In this document: one piece after another, positions 54,644-64,000 of the stretch
Position numbering within the stretch: the stretch's first letter is position 1
Layout of the letters: each line of letters starts with the position of its first letter
Assembly (NCBI GenBank): GCA_015501055.1
Contig: JADNYV010000168.1
Span: 1-64,000, forward strand
Direction of reading: 5' to 3'
Source: Mucidula mucida
Taxonomy: Eukaryota > Basidiomycota > Agaricomycetes > Agaricales > Physalacriaceae
DNA length: 64,000 nucleotides
The notes under the pieces: model-generated
What the model was told of the DNA's origin: nothing
Seen by the model: the letters and a program-made list of their open reading frames with translations, nothing else
The model's database searches: none
Position numbers and translations under genes: made by a program

Positions 54644-55115
54644 ATGGCATCCATGAAGAAGAGCGAAGCGACCACTGTACGCGTCCTCCTCTCCTCTCCT
54701 TCCCGCTATACTCTGCTGACAACAACAAACAGGCGCCGTTCACCCCGACTCCAGCACAAGTGCAAGCCAGCTTCGCCAAGGTGAGTCGCCATATAAAACA
54801 AAAGGGTGTTATCAACGCTAAGCCTCTCCCCAGCTCACCGCCGTCTTCCACGGGCCCGCGAAGCCAGCGCAGAGCGCGCTGGGCACGCCGTGGCTCCTCG
54901 AGCTGCACCAGCTCCTGCTGCAGATTCCCCCCGAGGCGCCCGAGTACCAGAAGGCGCAGACGCTGCTTGGGCCGGTGCACTGGAGCGAGGTGTTCTCGCT
55001 GCGCCTGACGAGCGCGCTCGCGCACGACGTGGTCGCGCTGCCCTTGCCGTCTCCTCCTATCCAGGTTGTGGTGGATAAGAATTTCCAGAGAGACCGCACC
55101 GCCCGGTTGGTCTAG
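54644..55115 (+). CDS. Small conserved-looking protein of unknown function
   Basis: The ATG at 54644 follows CCGCC. Exon 1 is MASMKKSEATT; introns near 54680-54730 and 54780-54832 join APFTPTPAQVQASFAK and LTAVFHGPAKPAQSALGTPW. The last exon is rich in G and C and encodes LLELHQLLLQIPPEAPEYQK, VHWSEVFSLRLTSALAHDVV and a basic end DRTARLV. The total is about 120 residues with no signal or membrane span. Clean splice sites and strong coding periodicity support a real gene, but I cannot name a family. Confidence 0.6.
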
Positions 55116-55720
55116 GCACAATTGGTGGATGGATGGATGGATGGTGTGCGGATTCGAGAATCGGGGAATTTGTAGTTTTGGTTTTGGTTATATTTGTTGT
55201 TTGAATTATTGTATACCTGGTTGAATCGTTGGGAGTCGCGCTTTTTGGTGCAACATTGACACAGAGCATGGTATGAGGACCTCTTCTTTCGATTAGCACT
55301 GTACAAGTACCCTTTCTTTCGACGATTAGGACCGTCAGTGATTTTGAACGATTACAAGACAACTTGAAAGGCCCTGCCAGTGACGTCGAGAAATGCAAGT
55401 TTTAGACTAAGAGTATGCCTAGGGGAGATTGCGCTTTTGGTTATGACTCCGAGAATCAGGAGTCTTCAAGATCACAGTCGCGACGTCGCACCCTCCAGCG
55501 CTTCCTGTAGTTGACGATAAATATGTCCAAATTGTCACGTAGAGTCCTTGTGCATCAGGCACTTACTGTCACTGTGATTGATGTTGCTAGTGGACGTCCG
55601 TCTCAGATTACATACCAAGGACGCGAATCGTGTCTCAAGTAATGGTAGTCCTTCAGTGAGCGGCTAATTTCTAGATGAATTTCAAAGAACGATATTTGTA
55701 CATGGGGCTGGTATAATACA
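55116..55720. other. Intergenic
   Basis: A short ATGG tandem run near 55127-55144. No gene. Confidence 0.35.
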
Positions 55721-56868
55721 CTACTCTTCACTAATGATTGGGATTAAGAAATCTTCAGACAGAGCCAACATGTCATCGCGAACAACAATCTCTTCAACTT
55801 CTCCAGAGGCCCAACCTGCTCAATAATATCCTCGAATCGCTGCTGGAGATCCAGCACACTCTGTTTCCTCTGCTACGCAAAAGAGCGTGATGCACAGCGA
55901 TTTGAGCTTGCTGCGCTCAGAGTGCTCCGCCTTGAAAAGAATATCCTTCCACGTCTCACGGTCGAAATGCGTCTGAAGCATTCTTCTGAAAAATACAAAT
56001 CCAATCTCCTTTGTGGGACTGTGCTTGTCCAAATGGTATGCAAGATGGACAGGAGGATTGTCAATCTTCTCCCCCATGTCAACAATGACGGCGTGCGCAC
56101 GACCCATCAAATTCCTGGCGTAGCGGTCTATATGTGCTTCAATACTTCGGACTCGAGGACGAAGATGGGGGGGTATATACCAAACCACCACCACGGGAGC
56201 AACACTTCTCGAAGACCAAAACACTTATAGAACAGGTGGGCAAGGTTTATAGTCCAAGCTTCTGCCATGAAAGGCAAGTCTTGAAGGAGAGTCAGCCGCA
56301 GGATATCAGCAATTCCTCGCTGAAAAACAGACGCATATACTCACGATGAGTCTCCGGAAAAAGCAACAACATCCGTAGTAAGCATGTATTCCGAAAACTG
56401 GCTGACACAAACACAACGCAGATTCGGCATTCCCCGAAAGCAACAGACGGAAATGAGCGGCTGTGAGACCTTTGGTCGTCAAACGCGCTTGTAATCCGCG
56501 ACCCGCGAACTGGAATCATCTTCCAAAGTGGACAACCATATCCCCCGCAGAGCCCGTGAGCTGGGAAATCACGCGCGTCGGTTCTTCGTCACGAGCATGA
56601 CAGACCACAATTCCAGTCTTACGACATACTGCCCGATGTCGGCGCCGTAAAAGGAGAGCAGGTCGAGGAAAAGGAAGACGTCAAGATCAAGAGGCTTCGC
56701 CTTGTCGGCGCCCGGCTCAAAGTCGATCTTGACGTACTGGTAGAGGTATCTGCGAGCGCATTCGAAACAGCGCGCGGCGGAGAGGAGGGAGAGGAGGAGC
56801 TTCTTCTCGCTGTGGCGGTGACTGTCGACGATGTTGTCTATTAGCTCAATGGGTAGTTGCGGAGCCAT
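55721..56868 (-). pseudogene. F-box-like paralogue 3, degraded
   Basis: Inverted relative to paralogues 1 and 2. It opens MAPQLPIELIDNIVDSHR at 56868 and stays in frame through RLELWSVMLVTKNRRA, then breaks near 56560. Pieces follow in other frames: CRICVVFVSASFRNTCLL at about 56420, AHIDRYARNLMGRAHAVIVD at about 56130, and RETWKDILFKAEHSERSK, with short deletions (for example in the FRRMLQ region). The end VPIIS.E and TAG at 55721 are recognisable. It carries no copy of the 21-bp near-palindrome. Confidence 0.8.
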
Positions 56869-56979
56869 CCTGACGCGACGTATTGGCAGAAGCAACCAAG
56901 CTATTATAGGGGGCGATGCCGGAGCTACAGAGCCTAAGCCATCTCGGGACCTTCTCTTCTCGCTGAGCTCGTCTCGGAG

Positions 56980-57216
56980 ATGATGGACCCCTCTCTCGTC
57001 CCCCGGCTCGCGACGCTGGAGCTTGTATGGGCGGAAGACCGCCATCCAGACGAAAGTCTGAGCACCATGTCAGCTTCGCGGGTTGGCGACGGAGGAGCGA
57101 CATTAGGCCTTTCTTCGGTCGTTCTAGGTAGACGCAATGGAGGCGAATGTATGCCATCGGTTATAGGCCATTTGCAGCAACTCAGGAAGAGCGGTTCTCG
57201 AGCAAGTCTGTGGTGA
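56980..57216 (+). pseudogene. F-box/LRR C-terminal relic
   Basis: Encodes PSLVPRLATLELVWAEDRHP, SSVVLGRRNGGE and LRKSGSRASLW followed by a stop, the conserved end of the F-box family at 4.4, 24, 30.3 and 37.2 kb. The upstream part is replaced by the inverted paralogue 3 segment. Confidence 0.75.
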
Positions 57217-57758
57217 TAGAGGCGTGTCTTTAGCCGTAGTTAGGGATAATGTAAAGATATGGTTTTGTTGAATATAGCTGCTTCAAGGTCAGCGGCAAGA
57301 AAGGATTTGAAAAACATGATCAATCAACTTCAAGGTCGAATCAAGATGTTCGGTGCCGCGGGGAGTAATGTATCGCCCATTACCTTGCAGCCTAGTTCGC
57401 ACGATAGAGAAGTAGGATGCGAAACAAGTGATTGTAGGCAGTGGCGGTAGTAAGATAATAAGAAGGCTACCGAGGCAAGTGCAGATCCGACCACTGAGTG
57501 AAAGAGCTTGCCGTCTCCGCAGCGAACAACCAGGTCTGCTAGCTTTCCCTCCGAATGAATTAAACGCCACTGTTGACAGGAATGGTATCCATCGAGCTTC
57601 TAGAACGTTCACACGTCGAACGTGGAATCTGGCTCCATGCCCAGACGCCGTCGCCGGGGGCCGCCTCTTTCCCAGAGATGAGAACCATTCTTGCAGATGC
57701 ATAATGTCAGTATTATGTAACTGTATATTATTACCCACTCTTACCGTCGTTCTCAGGT
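57217..57758. other. Intergenic
   Basis: No recognisable gene on either strand. Confidence 0.35.
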
Positions 57759-58607
57759 TTAATAGAGCAGTCGTTGCACAAAGTCAACGTCGTAGATCAG
57801 TGGTGCATGCTCCGTCTTGAAGACAAACGGAAGCGCCTCCCTCCCCAGACAGTAGCCCAATGTCACAGACTCGAGCAACTCAAGCGGGCCTTCTCGCTCC
57901 AGGTCTGATGAATCAGCCACATTATCAAGCATCCCCAGATCCTGCATACCCAGATGCAGCTCGACGTCCCTCCACCTGCGGAACGTTGCCCTAAACACAT
58001 CCTCCATGAGCTCCATATGGTGGTCCCACGTCTCGTCGTATTCATCCCACTCGTTGGTATCCTCCTCGAATGGCCGCTTCTGGTACGGGACCTTGATTTT
58101 AACGGAGAGCGGGAGCTCTGCCGAGCGGTTCGCGTAGGTCATGAAAGCGTCATACCACTTGTGTCCTCCGTAATAGATATTCGTCCATATCGCGGGCGTG
58201 GCAAGCGCGATTTGGCGCCACTTCCAGCACACCCAGCTGATGTGCAAGGGTATTTCGTATTCGTATCGCTAGCAGGACGTGCACGCCTCGATGAAGATAA
58301 GTTGGAGAATCTCCGTGGGAAGCTGGCGGATGGGGGAAGGCGCGATGTAAACGTGGCTTTGGGTTGTGTGTCGCAAGAGATGCGCGCGACGCGTTTTTAG
58401 CGCGTTCAGCTTTGCGGTTGTCTGTGCAATCTCCGCTATCAAGTCTAGAAGTTCGCGATCTGGTTGTTCGAGGCTAGCGGTTATAACCTGTACACCTTCT
58501 TGGCTGGGTGCTTGGAACCCTCTCGCGAAGTTCTGTTCAAATGGCGAGGTGTAGTAGGATGTGGCAGGAGTAGGTTCACTCGCGCCGGCCATCGCAGGCT
58601 GCTGCAC
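57759..58607 (-). pseudogene. F-box protein interrupted by one TAG
   Basis: The start region reads MAGASEPTPATSYYTSP, then a helical stretch LLDLIAEIAQTTAKLNALK and the F-box PIRQLPTEILQLIFIEACTS. A TAG follows directly (about 58272). In the same frame the protein continues YEIPLHISWVCWKWRQIALA, LSVKIKVPYQKRP, an acidic patch DTNEWDEYDETWD, and RDVELHLGMQDLGM, ending near 57759. The LRR-like C-terminal half seen in the relatives is absent. A single substitution would explain the stop. It may also be a truncated F-box-only protein. Confidence 0.65.
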
Positions 58608-58907
58608 ACTAGAAAATGGTTTGCACGCCCCGTTTTACGTAGGTCTGAATTTCCTTACTAGCCAGGTCAGAGTTTCCATAATTGACGCGTTCTTTGGCCA
58701 ATCACGCGACGAGGATTGGACAAACGGGAAACGCTATTGCCCCAACGTCAGATAAAGCCCTCAGGAGGTAGCACGGGCATACTCACAGAACGTTTAAATC
58801 GCTTGTTTGCGTCGTCGTGGATGCAAAGCAGAAGATTTTAGTTCCACCGATCAAACAGCTACTTGTTACGGCAAATTGAAATTAACCGCCTTGACTCCGG
58901 GCACGAC
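58608..58907. other. Divergent promoter region
   Basis: Lies between the divergent F-box and phosphatase genes. No clear TATA. Confidence 0.3.
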
Positions 58908-59677
58908 ATGGTCAGGATATATGTATACGCCATGGAGAGACAGAGGCCAATAGGCAAGAGATTGTCCAAGGGCAGCTCGATACGGAACTGAACGACGCCG
59001 GCATCGGTCAGGCGGAAATGGTGGCGGCAGCTCTGAAGGAGATCCCCTTTGATCTGGCGTACACGAGTGATCTGAGCAGAGCGGCAAAGGTGCGGGGTCC
59101 TCCATTACAGGTCATTGATGACGCCGTAGTAACGAGGTTGTGCAGACGGCGGCGATGATTATGGCGCACCATCCGCGTGTTCCGATAAGCCATCAAGCCG
59201 GATTGCGAGAACGGGTGTGTTATACAGCGAACTGCCGCTGCGTGGCAGTGGATCTAATCATAGCCCTAGAACCTTGGTGTACTGCAAGGGAAGACGTATA
59301 CGCAGAAGCGGTCTGCCGTCAACATCAATTCAGACCCGACAGCGGAGTCTGCAGACGTCTTCACTAAGCGGGCACTGCATTGGTGGGATGGGCTTATCGC
59401 TGACTGTGGCTCTGGTGTGGAGAACGTGTTGGTGGTTTCTCATGGTGGCTTTATTAGTACCCTGGTCAAGACGTTACTCGCGCGCGGGAAGATGACTGGG
59501 TCGGAGGACCATAAAGGCCTGTGGAAATGCTGGAACTGCTCTGTGACGACAATAGACATAGAGAAGGACGGGACAGCCCGACTGGTGCGGTACGGCGATA
59601 TATCCCACTTGGACGGCAAGTTCAAGGTTATAGACAGCAATGTAGATGTTCAACCGTACATAGCGGCAGAATTATAA
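58908..59677 (+). CDS. Histidine phosphatase, phosphoglycerate mutase-like, with one frame break
   Basis: The ATG at 58908 reads MVRIYV, the usual family start, but the next bases are one short of the frame that encodes the catalytic RHGETEANRQEIVQGQ (58926 on). The rest is sound. DTELNDAGIGQAEMVAAALK, DLAYTSDLSRAAK, an intron, TAAMIMAHHPRVPISHQAGL, another intron ending CCCTAG, and LGVLQGKTYTQKR follow. SADVFTKRALHWWDGLIAD, the second catalytic His in VSHGGFISTLVK, and VDVQPYIAAEL before the stop at 59675 complete it. Such enzymes are cytosolic phosphatases or mutases. Substrate specificity cannot be read from this sequence. Confidence 0.8.
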
Positions 59678-59838
59678 AGGTCAGGTTGTCATCGTCATCG
59701 ATGTTCCGCCGGATTCGGACGGCGACCCGGATTGTTCGATCGCACAGCCTTTGCCCAATACATACAACAACATACGCTCCTTTATCTTGTTACCGTTCTC
59801 CTCATACCGTCATTCCTTGTCTTTCTCACACCACCACC

Positions 59839-61766
59839 ATGTCTCCGCCACCATCTGAACGGACAGCCCTTCTCACCGGCGAAAACGGCCACGCGCCGCG
59901 ACAGTCTTTCGTGCAGCGCGCGTTGGCTGTCATCGAAGCAAAAGACGAACCATCTTGGGGAAAATCCCTCCGTTTTTCTTCCTTGGAAGCTATTTAAATG
60001 TTCTCCTCCTCTTCGTACCCTTGAGTGCTGTGGCGCACTACCTAAACTGGGACGCTGCATTGCGCTTTTCTTTTAGCTTCATTGCAATCATTCCACTCGC
60101 GAAGGTGTGTGTTTTGAGGCGTCGTGCATTCATGGTCTCACCCGTTTTGCAGTTGCTTGGCGAAGCCACAGAACAAATGTCTTTCAAATTGGGCCAGACT
60201 TTGGCTGGACTCTTGAACGCATCGTTTGGAAACGCGGTCGAAATCATCGTTGGTGTCGCCGCGCTGCTAAAAGGTACGTCGCTTTGGCAACTTGCAAGTG
60301 CGACTCTGATTTCGCAACTAGATGAACTCGTTATTGTCCAAAACTCCGTTCGTGGCTGTTCCTCCCCAAATCATTTATCCGAGTTGAACGGCGCCACAGA
60401 TGTTGGGCTCCATTCTGTCGAATATTCTCCTCGTACTCGGCTGCTCGTTCCTGGCTGGTACGCATTAGTTCTTGGCATTTCGGAGGCAGTGTCTGAGGAA
60501 TGTCTTAGCTGGCGCTGTTGAACAGGAGAGTAACTTCCAAGTAACTGCGGCTCAAGCGTATGTGGTAGTTCCTGCTTTGATGCACTGCCTTGCTGATGAA
60601 ATTCGATCTATAGGCAAAGCTCTGTGCGTATCAGTATTTGACGTGTCGCGCAACGTGCTGATTTTTTCTGCTTGCAGTTGATGACCCTTTCTTGCATCAG
60701 TTTGTCTTTTTCTCCGCGCCACGCCGTGCATCGCATTGATCGCAATCCCCTTTAGCTCTTATCATCCCCGCTGCTTATCATAGCGTCAAGTCTGGTAACA
60801 CCAGCCTTTTCTCCAACGCCTTAGGTTCATCGCGGTTAGATTCGTCGTCAGACCATAATAATGACCTGCTGGACTTAGATCGGGCTGGCTTGGATGGTCT
60901 CCTCATCATCTCGCGTGGTACCGCGATTCTGCTTTTGGGCATGTATGTTGCGTTTTTGTACTTCCAGGTAGGCGTGAATGTCCTGTTCATTTTGATGGTG
61001 TTGACGCGTCCCTAGTTGAAAACCCATCACCATCTGTTCGAGGCTCAAGTTCCAACGGAGGATGAAATCGAACGCGGAGCTCGTCGTCCCCCGACAGAGC
61101 CTGAAGAGGCTCAAATGAGTGTCATCTCTGCTGGCGCCTGGTGCGTATTCCGTTGCGCATATCTGGCGTTGTGCTCACGCTGTCTGGTAGCCTTCTGTTC
61201 ATTACTGTTGTAACTTCCTTCTGTGCCGATTATCGTCAGTGATTGGTTTTTCGATTGGTATTTCCTCTGACTCGACTTACAGTGGTTGCCTCGATTGAGG
61301 AATTTGCGACCCGGTACTCGATTCCCAAGTCGTTCATCGGTCTCATACTTCTCCCTATCGTCGCTAATGCTGCTGAACATGTAACATCTATCTGGATGGC
61401 CATGAAGGGACAGATGGAGTTGACGATTGGTATTTGTGTTGGAAGCTCGATTGTCAGTCAAGGTTTTCGGTACCCTGGTTCTCTGCTGATGATATCTATA
61501 GCAAATCGCTTCCTTCGTCATCCCTCTCCTCGTTGTCGTTGGTTGGGCCTCTGGACACGAGTTGACGCTCTTCTTTGCCAACTTTGAGACCGTGTCCTTG
61601 TTTGTGGCGGTCTTCTTGGTCAACACGCTTATCCAAGATGGCAAATCGAATTACATGGAGGGCCTGATGCTCGTCACCTTGTACCTGGTCATTGCGCTTG
61701 CATGTAAGTCGCCCGGCTCTCCTGCTTTGATCGTCGTCTCACATACCCTCAGTCTGGGTTTCATAA
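59839..61766 (+). CDS. Vacuolar Ca2+/H+ exchanger (CAX/VCX1 family), with frame problems
   Basis: CAX proteins load calcium into the vacuole using the proton gradient. MSPPPSERTALLTGENG starts at 59839, followed by a soluble region, then membrane helices (YLNVLLLFVPLSAVAHYL, RFSFSFIAIIPLAK). The two exchanger signatures are GNAVEIIVGVAALLKG (60230) and ILLPIVANAAEHVTSIWMAM (61370). Between them is the acidic loop (TEDEIERGARRPPTEPEEAQ). The last exon gives FWVS and stops at 61764. Many introns are present. The frame slips by one base at a run of five T near 59975, and the exon joining LAG to ESNFQVTAAQ (60465-60530) cannot be resolved. Both could be assembly errors or real damage. Confidence 0.82.
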
Positions 61767-64000
61767 AAAAGATTCTTTCTTATATCACGACTGCGACACC
61801 CTGCTCCTCAATACCCGTTTTTCTTCTCCTCTTGCCTTGTTCTCGCCTGGCCTGCCACTCGTTTGTCCCCCAAGGTGTAGCATATCTCATTCCGAACCAG
61901 TGATCTTGGAGGTTTGCTCATCTGTATTATTATTCCACTGTATTAGTCTTTTTGACATGGACTGTTATTCATTTTATTTCCTCGTATACATGTAGAGTTT
62001 CAGATAATCTATTTCATTCTCCCCAAATTCTCCTTCATGCGCACTGGAAGACTAGACGAGTTGGTCAAGGCTGATTTTGTGTTCTTTCAATTTGTGTCCG
62101 GTCGAGGGTTAGGCACGGACTCGCTGCTGCAGGTCTATAGCGCGGAGCTCTGCCTTTAAAGCCCAGTGCAAAGGGCCTGAATTGATCGATGATTCTGCAT
62201 ATTTTCTTACGACTGCGATGGTCTCTCATAAGCATCACAATTCCTGTATGATTACGGGCCAGAACAACAACACAGAAGACTCGAATGACGATTGTTTTAG
62301 ACAACTTGCATTCACTTTGATGGCACATCTGGGAATCAATCTTGTTTGTCTTGCAAGAAAATATTGTTCTCAAAAATTTCCAGTTGCTGCATCCACTCTA
62401 ACTTCCACTTCACTTTATTAGCCTTTCAGGTCACATCAAAGTAGTCACGACGTCATCGTGTCTTGGCTCGCTCCTGTCACCACTACGCCAGCATCATTGC
62501 GCCTTGCCGCCGCCGTAATCTTGGGCTCCTGATGCACATTTGATGACTCCAAGGACTGTCTGACCGCAGATGCAATGCATCTGGCGCGATCAAGGCCGCT
62601 GGACGATGTTCAAGAATAGGATGACGAATAACACGCCCGCCATGGCTACACAACGGGTATACCGGGGTTCTGTGGAGGATACTGGCTTATAGCATTTAGA
62701 TGTGTATATCTGGACTTCACATGGTATGTCGCGCTGTCAAGTAAGTACCTATATCCGGCTTACTGACACAACGTGCAGGTAGCATATACACCGTAACGGG
62801 GCACCTATAAGAGTGCAGCGCGATATTGTTAGTTGTGGTCTGCGCCAAGAACCAGTATCACGTATCTCAAAGAGGTATGTACCCTATTGATTTTGATTTT
62901 ATTTTATTGGATGTGTCTTATGTGTTCTTACAGAGCTGATGCAAAGCTGCTACAGGCTGGGTCTCGCATTGTAAGTGAAATGGAACATAGCACATCTTCA
63001 TAAATTGTATATATCTATTTGAAAGTAGTATCTGCTACTTTATATGCTGCTGCCAATTGCACACAACCACTTCCACCGCTTGGGATGCTGACTGATGTAT
63101 ACCTATGGGCTATCAACTCTGTATTTTGTATACTCAGGAAGCTGGGGTATACTGTAGACTTTTAATCAATTTGTCAATCACAGGTCACAGGCAACCTCAA
63201 TTTGACAAAATATCACAGGTGTCACTGAAAATCTTGCAAAAATTCCCACGGCGGGGCCCCCGCCATACTCTCGCCGCGGCGGCTATTACTATATATAGTA
63301 ATTTGATGAAACAAAAATTTTGTCAGGCAGGTCACACATCACATGGCATGACAAAGTGATTTAAAGTCTACAGTATTACTGTACACCGCTGCATCCAATC
63401 TATTTAAATCTAAGTGAACATGGTGGTGAACCATTTGATTTGGCTTAGAAATCAAAGTCTATGTAGTTAAAATCTGAAGTGAACTTTGACAAGGGTTTAA
63501 CTTAATTCTACCTAAATGCCAATTCAGACAAGAAACATTCTGAGCCTCATGCATTCCAGAAAATGCATTGCATTTGTTTTAAAGTCCAGAATCTGCTAGG
63601 CCTACTTGTGCCGCTGTTGGTCTGGTATTTGAGGACATTGTTGCAGTCTCATAACTAATGTTCAACTTTGACCAGCACTCTCACCTTTGACATTGTGCAG
63701 ATGTTATAGTTAGTATAACATAGGAAAAGCTGAGAATAATAATCTTATCGCGAGGAAATGCTTTGCGCACTGATCCATGTGGGACTTGGGACCAATCATG
63801 TGATGGGAATTCTACTCTGATCCATCCCCTTACTTACCTTCTTCCATCATCACGACACCATACCCACTAAAACCCCGCCTACCTCCGTCCAGTCCTTGGG
63901 GAGGTTGTGTTTGTCTTTTAACAAGCCCTTCCAGGTCATGAGGACCTTCTTTTTCGAAAGTGCTTTCTTGCCAAACCGTCTGTGTGTCGTTAAGCAGTCT
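61767..64000. other. No supported gene; AT-rich, repeat-like
   Basis: Low coding potential on both strands. A GC-rich palindrome GGCGGGGCCCCCGCC lies near 63249 inside AT-rich DNA, which looks MITE-like, but no borders could be fixed. At the right edge (63843-64000, minus strand) a frame is open to the edge and ends at a GTAAGT donor, possibly an exon of a gene beyond the window. Confidence 0.35.

Noticed and set aside
54630..55121. 163-codon minus-strand frame
   Set aside because: Antisense to the spliced small protein at 54644-55115 in GC-rich sequence that favours open shadows.
63236..63310. GC-rich palindrome in AT-rich DNA as a possible replication origin or MITE
   Set aside because: No borders, target duplication or second copy could be found in the window.

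Overview
The window looks like nuclear DNA of a mushroom-forming basidiomycete (Agaricomycotina). Genes are split by many introns of about 45-70 bases with GT..AG ends. The gene content fits this group: an SKN1/KRE6-type GH16 protein, a DUF6535 membrane protein, several F-box/leucine-rich-repeat proteins, a CipC-like small protein and a fungal pectin methylesterase. The transposable elements are fungal too. A tRNA-Tyr with a short intron also marks it as eukaryotic.

Layout. 0-9 kb: the 5' end of an unknown gene leaves the left edge. Then come a cell-wall glucan synthesis gene (GH16), a broken F-box gene, tRNA-Tyr, and an SRP40/Nopp140-like nucleolar protein. 9.4-20.6 kb: a nested transposon block framed by a 138-bp inverted repeat with tRNA-promoter-like boxes. 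Its core is a Ty3/gypsy chromovirus (10006-19855, minus strand). One LTR holds a 3.1-kb DDE transposon and the other holds a 244-bp TA-target MITE; each LTR preserves the empty site for the insertion in the other. 20.7-22.5 kb: tRNA(Ile)-lysidine synthetase. 23.5-25 kb: a second F-box copy, inverted relative to the first. 26.2-27.9 kb: a second copy of the MITE, itself split by a truncated hAT element. 28-33.5 kb: an unknown helical protein, an F-box relic and a pectin methylesterase. 33.7-36.8 kb: a zinc-type alcohol dehydrogenase gene broken by a Helitron-type helicase fragment. 37.1-41.4 kb: a patchwork of F-box tail, gypsy fragment, second hAT derivative and copia fragment, the last three flanked by a 227-bp direct repeat. 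42.5-46.4 kb: a second alcohol dehydrogenase-like gene and a DUF6535 gene. 47-57 kb: a three-member family of intronless F-box-like genes (one intact, two decaying), a LINE tail, a CipC-like gene, lumazine synthase (RIB4) and a small conserved protein. 57.7-61.8 kb: another F-box gene with a stop codon, a phosphoglycerate-mutase-like gene and a vacuolar Ca2+/H+ exchanger. The last 2.2 kb hold nothing I can name.

The housekeeping genes are unrelated single genes, not an operon or a metabolite cluster. I see no CRISPR array, prophage or defence island. The most informative content is in the mobile DNA. The chromovirus has an 11-base self-complementary primer site placed as in Tf1-type self-priming elements. 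The two hAT derivatives have subterminal repeat arrays that appear to have shifted together from an ACTC/GAGT core to an ACCC/GGGT core. A 21-bp near-palindrome recurs in front of three genes. Several otherwise normal genes carry a single stop or one-base frame break; the sequence alone cannot say whether these are real decay or assembly errors.
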